Under the pieces are notes generated by a model. That model was given only the letters and a program-made list of their open reading frames with translations, was not told where the DNA came from and did not search any database. A program made the translations under genes and the position numbers. From contig CANXME010000212.1 in assembly GCA_948144175.1 (NCBI GenBank), forward strand, positions 434,001-498,000: DNA of 64,000 bases. Reading direction: 5' to 3'. Source of the DNA: Closterium sp. NIES-65 (Eukaryota > Streptophyta > Zygnematophyceae > Desmidiales > Closteriaceae). Below are positions 29,729 through 40,700 of the stretch, piece after piece. The stretch's first letter is position 1. Each line of letters begins with the position of its first letter.

Positions 29729-30450
29729 TGGTATAGAGCAGGTCCTTCGCTAGGACCATTTTTTTTGGGCCCACCACTACCTACCTACCTAACTGCGCCC
29801 TAGGGCGCCTCGTTTTTCACGGCCCCCTAAGGCCCAGCGACTCACGCGCCGCCCCTTAAGGCCCCTCGTCGGCCTCGCGCTCGCCCTTAGCGGCCCCTTA
29901 CGGCCCCGCGCTCGCCCCTAGAGGCCCCAAATGGCCCCGTGCTCGCCCTTAGCGGCCCCGATCGGCCCCGCGCTCGCCCCTAAAGGCCCCGAACGACCCC
30001 GCGCTCACCCTTAACAGCCCCTTACGGCCCCGCACTCGCCTCTAGAGGCCCCGAACGGCCCTGCGCTCGCCCTTAGCGGCCCCTTACGGCCCCGCGCTCG
30101 CCCCTAGAGGCCCCGATCGGCCCCGCGCTCGCCCTTAGCGGCCCCTTACGGACCCGCGCTCGCCCCTAGAGGCCCCGATCGGCCCCGCGCTCGCCCCTAG
30201 AGGCCCCGAACGGCCCCACTCAGAACGAGCCGCCCGACCTGAGCAGCCCGAACCGAGCCGCCCAGCCCGAACCGAGCCGCCCAGCCCAAACCGAGTCGCG
30301 CCGCCCGAACCTAGCCGCGCCGCCCTTACCGAGCCGCGCCGCCCTACCTGAACCGAGCCGCGCCGCCCGTACTGTACCGAGCCGCCCTACCTGAGTCGCA
30401 TTGCCTACTGTTTTTGGGGTGGCCCTACTGCTTTTACTCCTACTACTGCT
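29729..30450 (+). other. E7 leader with PBS and GC-rich repeats
   Basis: PBS TGGTATAGAGCAGG at 29729-29742, then the hairpin GGTCCTTCGCTAGGACC, a T run and GGGCCCACCAC at 29767-29777. From 29820 to 30210 there are repeats of GGCCCCGCGCTCGCCCCTAG type, then GAGCCGCC-containing repeats up to gag. Confidence 0.8.
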
Positions 30451-33400
30451 ATGGCTAGCCCTCCTGTGCTAGCTTTCGATGCTGAGGGCCGCCCAGTGAA
30501 GTTCGAAACATGGCTAGATGACCTACACCTCTTCCTATAGCTCACTGCCAAGGAAGACATCTCACTGTACGATCACGCCCTAGGCCATGCTACTGCTCCT
30601 GCTGCTACTGCTAACAGCACTGCCCGCTCACAGTGGTAGACTCGTGACGCCCACGCTCGCTTCGCTATTCGCAACTCCCTGCCGATAGATGAGCGCGAGC
30701 ACTTTGGGAAGCACAAGACTGCACAGGCACTGTACACTGCTGACATTGCCCGCTACTCCTCACCGGCCTCTGCCGCACTAGGCCGTCAATCTCTTCCCTA
30801 CCTGTTCCCCGACTTAGCCTCTTTCCACACAGTCGCTGACCTCATTACGCACCTCCGCACTAATGAGGCTCGCTTCCGCGCTGCCATGCCTGATGAGTTC
30901 CTTGCCAAGAACCCACCCCCGCTCTGGCTCACTCTCTACCACCTAGTCACTCGCCTCCCTGACACTCTGCGCTCAGTCAGGGACCACTTCCTAGCTCGCT
31001 GCCCCACTGAGCTCACCATTGCCCTCCTCAAGAAGGAACTCCTTGCAGCTGAGGCTAGCATAGTCGCTGTAGGTGCCTCTCATGGCGACCCCCGTACCCC
31101 GTTCTTTGAGGGGTGTTCTCCTTCCCCCCTTCTTCTCTCTGTCACCTCTGCTGCTGCTGTCGACCTCCTTGGTGCTAAGAAGGTCGGGACTGCGTCTGCT
31201 TTGAGCGTGCGCCGTAGCGGCAAGGGCAAAGGGGGCAAGGGCGGTGGCGGGGACAGCGGGGGAGGCGGTGGTGGTAGCGGTGGCGGAGGTGGGGGTGGTG
31301 GCGCGACTGGAGGGGCTAGTGGCAGCGGTGGGGGTGGTGGCGGCAGCGGCGGGGGAGGTGGCAGGGGCGGAGGCGGTGGTGGGGGTGGCGGTGGACGCGG
31401 CGGCGGCAGGGGTTGGGGTGGTCGAGGAGGTGGCGGCGGCGGTGGTGGTCGTGGAGGCGCTGGCGGTGGCCAGGGCCAGCAGCACACTCCGTCACCCCAG
31501 GAGGTCCGTGAGTGGTACTCTCAGCACGGGGGGGGGGGGGGGGGGTGGCTTTAGCTGCACGTACGTCATTCGCACTGGTGACCGCACTGGCCAGCCGTGT
31601 GGGGGACCGCACGCCACACAGCATTGCTTAGCTCATCTCAACGACGCTTGGCGTGTTCAGTTCCCTCAGGCCACTGAGCTGCCCCGCGGGGTTGATCTTC
31701 TGAAGAAGGGGATTGATATCTATGCTCTAGACTTTGATGCTATTCTCACTGCTATGTTTGTGATGTCTACTAGTGGAGAGGGTGCTGAGTACCTATGTGT
31801 GCCGCCCGACCCGGGCATTAGGACTAGTGCGTCTTCCGCTCCATGTACTCGCGTGTTTGCTACCCCAGGTGCTGGTAAGGCAGCTGCTCTAGGTGCTTGT
31901 GCGTCTGCCCCCCCTGGTACTGAGTCAACGGCAGCACTGCACACCTTCACACTGGACTCAGGTGCTTCTCGCTGCTTCTTTCGTGACCGCACTGCCCTTG
32001 AGCCGCTTGCTCAGCCAGTTGCTGTCTCCCTCGCTGACCCCTCTGGGGGTCCAGTCATTGCGACCTCCTCCATTGTCCTTCCCTGTCCTGCGGTCCCGTC
32101 GGGCACACTGTCAGGTCTCCACCTCCCCTCGTTCTCTACGAACTTGGTGGCAGGTTGTGCACTTCAAGACGGGGGTGTTCACTAGTTCACCCTTGCCTAC
32201 GAGCGTGTGACACACTGCACGTGTGCTCGTACGGGCCGCCACTTGGCTACCTTCACTCGGCAGCTGGGGTCGGACCTGTACACACTGACCACTAAGTCCC
32301 CTCAGGTTGCTGCGTCTGCGTCTGCGTCCGCGTCAGGTTAGCTGTCTGCCCCCTGCTCGTGTCGCTCTCTGGCGCATGAGACTGTCCTCTGGCACCACCG
32401 ACTTGGCCACCCGTCTGTGCAGCGCCTTCATGCCATGCACTCCCGGTACCTTGTCTCTGGTCTTCCCAGGGTCCTCCCTCCCCTCCCACCCTCGCCTGCT
32501 CCTCCCTGTCTTCCCTGTGTCGAGGGGCGGCAGCGCGCCGCTCCTCACTCCTCCTCGTTACCCCCGACGACTGCTCCCTGACGCTCCACATGGACGTGTG
32601 GGGCCCAGCCCGCGTCCGTGGTCAGGGTCGGGAGAGGTACTTCCTGATCGTTGTTGATGACTACTAGCGCTCCACCACGGTCTTCCCCTTGCGCACCAAG
32701 GGTGAGGTCCCTGATGTCTTGATCCCTTGGATCGGCAGAGCCCGTCTCCAACTCAGTGAGCGTTTCCACTTGGACTTTCCTGTCCTGCGCTTGCACTCTG
32801 ACAGAGGTGGTGAGTTCTCCTCCGACCTCTTGGCAGCCTACTGTGTTGAGCACGGCATTGAGCAGTCGTTCACGCTTCCGGCCTCTCCACAGCAGAATGG
32901 GGTTGCGGAGCGCCGCATTGGCCTGGTCATGGAGGTCGCCCGTACCTCCTTGATCCATGCGGCTGCCCCCCACTTTCTGTGGCCGTTTGCGGTCCAGTAC
33001 GCTGCGCATCAGCTCAACCTCTGGCTCCGTGTCTCCTTGCCGGAGACCTCGCCCACATTGCTGTGGACAGAGGAGGTTGGCGATGCGTCGCGTTTCCGGG
33101 TCTGGGGATCTCGAGCTTTTGTCCGTGATACGTCCGCGGACAAGCTCTCCTCCTTCCTCGGCTTTGTCCGGGACGCGCCCGGTTGGCAGTTTTACCACGC
33201 CACCTTGCGCCAAGTCTTGCCCTCTCATGACGTCACTTTTGACGAGTCTGTCCCCTACTACCGCCTCTTCCCCTACCGCACGGCCCCACTCCCCCCCCCC
33301 CCCGCCTCTCTTTCTCGCGCCAGGTGCTGTTGTCGTAGACCCCCTCCCCCCTCAGGGTGCCGCTCCCTCAGGTGTGTCTCAGGTAGACCCGGTTGAGCCT

Positions 33401-36400
33401 GTTGAGGTAGCTGTCGACTCTCGTCCTGCTGTGGGTGCGGAGCCTGGGGGTATTGAGCCTGGGGGTGCGGAGCCTAGGGGTGCGGAGTCTGGGGGTGCGG
33501 AGCCTGGGGGTGCGGAGCCTGGGGGTGCTCAGCCTTGGGGTGCGGAGCCTGGGGGTGCTGAGCCTGGGAGTACTGTGCCCTGGGGTGCTGAGCCGCGGAG
33601 TTCTGAGTCTGGAGGTCCTGAACCTGAGGGTCCTACACCTGGCGGAGCCCTCTCCTCGGAGCAGCTGCGTGAGTGGTACTTCCAGTACTGCAGCCTTAGG
33701 AGAGGTACCTCTGGAGCCAGGCGTACTACTGGGACTTGTGCTAGTACTTCTCCTCCTAGCCGGGAGCTCCCCTCCCGTGAGCGGATCCGTGAGTGGTACG
33801 AGCGGCGCTGCACTCTTCGGAGTGGCGCGCCTGGTGTCGCGGACCCCGCTGCTGCTGGTGGTGCTGCTGGTGCTGGAGACTCTACTAGTTCTACTGGTGC
33901 TGCGGTCCCAGAGGTTGGAGCAGTTTCTGGTGCTGCGGACCCAGGCGTTGGAGCTACGGCTGGTGCTGCGGACTCGGGCGCAAGTCCTGCTGCTGGTGCT
34001 GAGGACCCGGGCGCTGGTGCTACTGCTGGTACTGAGGACCCGAGCGTTGAAGCTGCTGCTGGTCATGCGGACCCGGGCGCTAGTGCTGCTGCTGGTGCTG
34101 AGGACCGGGGCGTTGGAGCTGCTGCAGGTGCTGAGGACCCGGGAGATGGTGCAGTGGAGTTGGGCGTTGGAGCTGTTGCTGGTGCGGAGGACCCTGGCGC
34201 TGGTGTCTCTGCTGGTTCTGGAGTCGCTGCACGGCAGTGGCCGTACTTCGTTCCGCTCCTTCAGCAGGTTCTTGGTCTCCCGCCTTCTCTCGGTCCTCCT
34301 CCTCTCTTAGAGTGTCCACAGCCTGTCCAGTCACAGTTACAGTTACAGCCCGCCTCCCCATTGCCTGCTCCTTCTCCCTACACTGGTCCTACTAGAGGTC
34401 TTGCTGAGCGTCGTGAGCCTGCGTCTCGCCCTGCGTCGCCTGTCCGTACTGCTCGCACTAGTGGTTGCGGTTCGCGTAAGTGTCCTCCTCTTGTCCCTGG
34501 CACGCACCGGATGTCTCTGCGTCCGTCCACTGCTCCTCTGCGTGCCCCTTTGCCTTCTCCTCCTGAGTCCCCTCTTCCTGCTCTTCCTGACCCGGAGTCG
34601 GACTCTCTTCGTGCTGCCAGTCCTACTGTCACGCGTCTCCTTGCTACTGTCGTCACTGACCCCTCTTTTAAGTCCACTGCTGCGTCTGCCCTAGTTGCTG
34701 AGCTCATCAACTTTGCTGCTCGCTGTCGCCTAGACTACGCTGCTAGTCTTGTCGCTGAGTCTGAGTCTATCTGTCCTCCGTCCGTCGGGGGTGAGTGTGC
34801 CCTTGGCACGGACGTCCTTGAGGACAGGTAGGAGGAGTTTCAGTGCTTGGCCGCTGCTTCACCTCATCTCGTGTCCGTACTGCTTACCCCTGAGGGAGAC
34901 CCGGATGCACTTGACATCCCGACTCCGCGCTCTTACGCGGAGGCGATAGAGGGTCCCTACTCTTCTCAGTGGCAGGCAGCTATGGATGCAGAGATGGCTC
35001 CCTGGAAGTCCACAGGCACCTACGTTGACGGTGTCCCCCCTCCTAGGACGAACATTGTCAGTGGCATGTGGATTTTCAGGGTGAAGCGACCGCCGGGTTC
35101 TCCGCCTGTTTTCAAGGCGCGTTACGTGGCTCGTGGCTTCAGTCAGCGGCAGGGAGTTGACTACTTTCAGACCTTCTCTCCCACCCCAAAGAGGACCACT
35201 CTTCGGGTACTGCTGCACGTAGCTGCTCACTGGACTACGAGCTACACTCTCTTGACTTCAGCACTGCTTTCCTGCAGGGCAGCCTGCACGAGGAGATCTG
35301 GCTGCGCCACCCACTTGGCTTCACTGGGACTTTCCCTACTGGCACCCAGTGGAGCCTCTGGCGGCCAGTCTACGGTCTCCACCGGGCACCGCGTGAGTGG
35401 CATGACACACTGAGGACTACGCTTGCGGCTCTTGGGTTTGCTCCCTCTACTGCCGACCCGTCGCTGTTTCTACGCACTCACACTTCTCTGCCGCTGTTCT
35501 ACATCCTCGTGTACGTCAACGACTTGGTCTTTGCCACAGCTGACACTGCTAGACTCGCCTACATGAAGTCCGAGCTGTAGAAGAGACACACGTGCACAGA
35601 CCTGGGTGAACTGCGCAGCTACCTTCGCTTGCAGATCACCCGCGACAGAGCACGCCGCACCATCACCCTGACTCAGTCACACATGGTGCAGCAGGTCCTT
35701 CAACGCTTCGGCTTCACGTACTCCTTGCCTCAAGCCACTCCTCTACCTACTCGCCACTCGCTCTCAGCTCTGCCTTCGGATGAGTCCGTAGAGTCGAGTG
35801 GCCCGTACCCAGAGCTTGTTGGCTGCCTCATGTACCTGATGACCTGCACACGACCTGACCTTGCATACCCTCTTAGCATTCTCGCACGCTATGTTGCTCC
35901 TGGGAGACACCGACCAGAGCACATGGCTGCAGCGAAGAGGGTGTTGCACTACTTGTGCAGTACGTTGGGCATGGGGCTAGTGCTTGGAGGGCGGAGTCCA
36001 GTGGTCCTAACAGGTCACGCAGACGCTTCTCGGGCTGACGACCAGGCTACGCAGCGGACGTCATAGGGTTACACCTTCAGCCTTGGTTCCGGCTATGTTT
36101 CGTGGCGAGCTACTCGCTCGTCTTCTGTTCTCGGCTCCAGTTGTGAGGCTGAGATCTACGCAGGGGCCATGGCTGCTCAGGAGCTTTGCTAGCTCACCTA
36201 CCTGCTGACCGACCTTGGAGAGCCGCCTTGTTCTCCTCTAGTCCTGTACGTAGACAACAAGGCCATGCTGGCCTTGTGTCGAGAGCAGAGACTGGAGCAC
36301 AGAACAAAGCACATTGCTCTCCGCTACTTCCTTGCTCGTGAGCTACAGCAGCGTGGTTAGTTGCGGCCTGCGTACGTGGCCTTTGAGGCCAACACTGCTG

Positions 36401-36495
36401 ATGTCTTCACCAAGGCACTTGCGCCTTATGATCATCAGCGCTTCTGCACTCAGGTGGGTCTTGTACTTGTCTTCTGGCACTTGCTCACCTCTTGA
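30451..36495 (+). pseudogene. E7 degenerate Gag-Pol
   Basis: A complete but heavily mutated family 1 polyprotein. The ATG at 30451 begins MASPPVLAFDAEG. Gag continues through LPDTLRSVRDHFLARCPT, a Gly tract (about 31205-31475), VREWYSQH (31500-31525) and a zinc knuckle (CTYVIRT...CGGPHATQHC). DSGAS retropepsin, integrase (HMDVWGP, SDRGGEF, NGVAERR), a GGAEP linker with two LREWY motifs (33662-33690 and 33783-33811), RT and RNase H follow. The RT active site reads YVND (35512-35523), having lost a catalytic Asp. TAG stops replace CAG at 30538, 32183, 34829, 35578 and 36064, among others, and frameshifts occur. The normal terminus would be the TGA at 36493-36495. Without help this copy is dead. 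Confidence 0.88.
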
Positions 36496-36707
36496 CCTTG
36501 CTTGTACTGTTACATATATATACATACCTGCTCTTGCTTGTCTAGCCTTATAAATATATGTACTCTTGCATGTGAAGTGGCCTTGTGGCCTTGAACTTGT
36601 GCTTGGAATGTGTAGTGACTTTGTGATCCATCCTGAGCTTGCTTTGCTTTGCTTCACTTGACTGGTCTTGTGACCCCTAGTTCTCCCCCACTTTGCCTAT
36701 GGGGGTG
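36496..36707 (+). promoter_or_regulatory. E7 3' UTR and polypurine tract
   Basis: Short AT repeats, the shared GTGATCCATCCTGAGCTTGC block and the polypurine tract ATGGGGGTG ending at 36707. CCCCCA and TGGGGG around CTTTGCCTA can form a hairpin, as in E3. Confidence 0.78.
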
Positions 36708-36839
36708 TGTCAAACATTATATATGTTGTGCTTGTTTAGGCTACAGTGGGTTAGCCTATAGGGGGTACACAATCCTAGGTTTAGGTACTTGTACTGATTT
36801 CAGAGTTAGTTCAATCATTCCTATTTGTTCATTTCAACA
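36708..36839 (+). repeat. E7 3' LTR (132 bp)
   Basis: Pairs with 29607-29728. It directly follows the polypurine tract and is followed by ATATC, the second copy of the target site. Confidence 0.93.
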
Positions 36840-37393
36840 ATATCATCGTCGAAAATGACTCCGAATCGTCACGGTAGGCAAAACGTGGGTTTTCAGAAAT
36901 GAATTTTGAGGCGCCGCAAAACTCGTCATGGTGAAAACGAAGTGTATTTCGAAAATGCTTGAAAATTATTTGTTGGGCAGACAGCTATCATGTGACTCAT
37001 GGCAAGGCTTCAGAAATAAATCGTGAGGGCAGGAGATTCTACTCGTAAAGCGGAATGAGGATTTGAATTAGGAAATACGACAGGAGCGGGTGGACTTTAG
37101 GTGACGATGGCTCGCGGGATACTACCCTTCCGGTAACAACGCGACATTCGCATCAGAGGTATGTGCTGTGAACGGTACGAGCTTTGTGCATGGGGGTTGT
37201 GTAAGTGGCGTCCGCCTGCAATAAAGGGGATGATGATAACAAAGAGAACGCATTGGTCTCCGCTACGTCTCTTCAGGAAGCCTGAACTGAAAACATTGCA
37301 GACCGTAGAGTGAAGTGCAGAATCTGAAGGAGAACATGATGCTAAAAACCGACTTAGCTGCGCAAGCTCTAAAAATTGACTACAAGTGTTTTC
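36840..37393 (-). promoter_or_regulatory. start codon and upstream region of FkbM-like gene
   Basis: Host DNA between E7 and E8. ATG on the minus strand at 36844-36846 would be continuous with the N-terminal exon if E7 and one target copy were removed. The rest should hold the 5' UTR and promoter of the gene; I see no clear TATA box and no other gene. It ends at the target site of E8 (TTTTC, 37389-37393). Confidence 0.6.
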
Positions 37394-37526
37394 TGAGAAG
37401 ATTAGAACGAGAATAAATGAACTATGAAATGAGTGAGTACAAGTACTAACCCTAATTGGGTTGTACCCCCTATGGGATACCCCACTATAGCCTACACAAA
37501 TGTATAAGCTATATAGCATTCTGACA
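37394..37526 (-). repeat. E8 3' LTR (133 bp)
   Basis: The minus strand starts TGTCAGAATGCTATATAGC at 37526 and ends CTTCTCA. It differs from the 5' copy at 2 of 133 positions. Flanks TTTTC and TTCTC (44897-44901) are an imperfect target duplication. Confidence 0.93.
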
Positions 37527-37734
37527 CACCCCCATAGGCAAAGTGGGGGAGAACAAGGGGTCACATGACCAGTCAAAGCAAAGCAAAGCAAGCTCAGTGT
37601 GGATCACAAAGTCACCACACCGTCCGAGCACAGGGTCAAGGCCACACGGCCAGTTCACATGCAAGAGTACACACATATATATAAAGCTAGACAAGCAAGA
37701 GCAGGTATATATATATGTGAGAGTACAAGCAAGG
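37527..37734 (-). promoter_or_regulatory. E8 3' UTR and polypurine tract
   Basis: Polypurine tract CTATGGGGGTG read on the minus strand just before the LTR, able to pair with CCCCCAC upstream. It includes short AT repeats (about 37674-37718), as in E3 and E7. Confidence 0.78.
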
Positions 37735-40700
37735 TCAAGAGGAGAGCAAGTGAGGCAAGACGGGCACAAGACCCAGCTGAGTGCAGAAGCGCTGATGATC
37801 ACAAGACGGAAGTGCCTTGGTGAAGACATCAGCAGTGTTGGCCTCAGAGGCCACGTACGCAAGTCGCAACTGTCCGCGCTGCTGTAGCTCACGAGCAAGG
37901 AAGTAGCGGAGAGCAATGTGCTTTGTTTGTGCTCCAGTCACTGCTCACAACACAAGGCCAGCATGGCCTTGTTGTCTACGTACAGGACTGGAGGAGAACG
38001 AGGCGGCTCTCCGAGGTCGGTCAGCAGGTAGGTGAGCCAGCAAAGCTCCTGAGCAGCCATGGCCCCGTCGTAGATCTCAGCCTCACAACTGGAGCCCACA
38101 ACAGAAGACGAGCGAGTAGCCCACCACGAAACAGAGCCGGAACCAAGGCTGAAGGTGTAACCCTGTGAGGACCGCTGCGTAGCCTGGTCGTCAGCCCAAG
38201 AAGCGTCCGCGTGCCCAGTGAGGACCACTGGACCGCGCCCTCCAAGCACTAGCCCCATGCCCGACGTACTGCACAGGTAGCGCAACACCCTCTTTGCTGC
38301 AGCCATGTGCTCTGGTCGGTGTCTCCCAGGAGAAACATAGCGTGCGAGAATGCTAAGAGGGTATGCAAGGTCAGGACGTGTGCAGGTTATCAGGTACATG
38401 AGGCAGCCAACAAGCTCTGGGTACGGGCCACTCGACTCTACGGACTCATCCGAAGGCAAAGCTGAGAGCGAGTGGAGAGTAGACAGAGGAGTGGCCTGAG
38501 GCGAGGAGTACGTGAAGCCGAAGCGCTGAAGGACCTGCTGCACCATGTGTGACTGAGTCAGGGTAATGGTGCGGCGTGCTCTGTCCCGGGTGATCTGCAA
38601 GCCAAGGTAGCTGCGCAGTTCACCCTGGTCTGTACACGTGTGTCTCTTCTGCAGCTCGGACTTCACGTAGGCGAGTCCAGCAGTGTCAGCTGTGGCAAAG
38701 ACCAAGTCGTCGACGTACACGAGGATGTAGAACGGCGGTAGAGAGGTGTCGGTGCGCACAAAACAGCGACGGGTTGGCAGTAGAAGGAGCAAACCCAAGA
38801 GCCGCAAGCGTAGTCCTCAGTGTGTCATGCCACTCACGTGGCGCTAGGCGGAGACCGTAGACTGGACGCCGGAGACTCCACTGGGTACCAGGAGGGAAAG
38901 ACCCACTAAAGCCAGGTGGGGGACGCAGCTAGATCTCCTCGAGCAGGCTGCCCTGCAAGAAAGCTGTGCTGAAGTCAAGAGAGTACAGCTCGTAGTCACG
39001 GTGAGCAGCAAAGTGCAGCAGTACCCGAAGAGTGGTCATCTTCGGGGTGGGGGAGAAGTTCTTAAAGTAGTCAACTCCCTGCCGCTGATTGAAGCCACGA
39101 GCCACGTAACGCGCCTTGAAGACAGGCGGAGAATCCGGCGGCCGCTTCACCCTGAAGATCCACATGCCACTGACGATGTTCGCCCCAGGAGGGGGAACAG
39201 CGTCAACGTAGGTGCTTGTGGACTTCCAAGAAACCATCTCTGCATCCATAGCTACCTGCCACTGAGAGGAGTAGGGACCCTCTATCGCCTCCGCGCAAGA
39301 GCGCGGAGTCGGGATGTCAAGTGCATCCGGGTCTCCCTCAGGAGTAAGCAGTACGGACACGGGATGAGGTGACGCAGCTGCCAGACACTGGAACTCCTCC
39401 TGTGAGTCCTCAAAGACGTCCGTGCCAAGGGCACACTCACCCCCGACGGACGGAGGACAGAAAGACTCAGACTCAGCGACAAGACTAGCAGCGTAGTCTA
39501 GGCGACAGCGAGCAGCAAAGTAGACGAGCTCAGTAACGAGAGCAGACGCAGTAGTAGACTCAAAAGAAGGGTCAGTGACAACAGTAGCAAGGAGACGCGT
39601 GACAGTAGGACTGGCAGCACGAAGAGATTCCGACTCCGGGTCGGCAAGAGCAGGAAGAGAGGACTCAGGAGGAGAAGGGAAAGGGGTACGCAGAGGAGCA
39701 GTAGACGGACGCAGAGACATCCGGTGCGTGCCAGGGACAGGAGGAGGACGCTGACGCGAACCGCGACCACTAGTGCGAGCAGCACGGACAGGCGACGCAG
39801 GGCGAGACGCAGGCTCACGACGCTCAGCCAGACCTCCAGTAGGACCAGTGTAGGGAGAAGGAGCAGGCAAAGGGGAGGTAGGCTGCAATTGTAGCTGGGA
39901 CAGGACAGGCTGTGGACACTCTAAGGGAGGAGGAGGACCAGTAGAAGGTGGAAGACCAAGAGCCTGCTGCAGGAGTCGAACAAAGTACGGTCGAGGCCGC
40001 GCGCCGACGCCAGATGCAGCAGGGACAGCACCAGAACCCTCAGCAGGAGCACCCACTCCAGCAGCACCAGGAGCACCCTGAGCAGGACCGCCAGCGGTAG
40101 TCTCAGCGGCAACACCCTCAGCAGCACCAGCTCCAGTAGACCCCGCAGGTCCAGCAGCTCTAGTGCTCCCAGTACGAGCACCTTTGGGACCCGCGACCGC
40201 AGCACCCTCAGCAGCCGAAGGACCTCCAGCACCAGCAGTACGACGCCAACGCCGGGCAAACCACTCACGCAGCTCCTGTGGAGAGAGTGGCTCCCGGCGA
40301 GACGAAGCACTCGGAGAACCGCCAGGCGGAGCACCTCCAGGCTCAGCACCCCCAGGCGTAGCACCCCTAGGCTCAACACCCCCAGGCACAGCACCCCCAG
40401 GCTCAGCACCCCCAGACGTAACACCCCTAGGCTCAGCACCCCCAGACGTAGCACCCCCAGGCTCAGCACCCCCAGATGTAGCACCCCCAGGCTCAGCACC
40501 CCTAGGCTCCGCACCCCCAGGTCCAGCACCCCCAGGCTCAGCACCCCTAGCCCCAGCACCCTCAGCAGCACCAAAGTCACCAGTGACCTCGACAGGCTCG
40601 ACTGCGTCTACCTGGGACACACCTTAAGGGGCAGGACCCTGAGGGGGGAGGGAGTCTACCTGGGGGGGACCTAGTACTACAAAGAGTGGGGGTGGGAGGA

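Noticed and set aside
30451..36495. UAG read as glutamine (variant genetic code)
   Set aside because: Many TAGs replace CAG, but others replace Trp, Lys, Ser or Tyr, TAG ends both FkbM-like exons at the expected terminus, and the elements also carry frameshifts. Decay is simpler.
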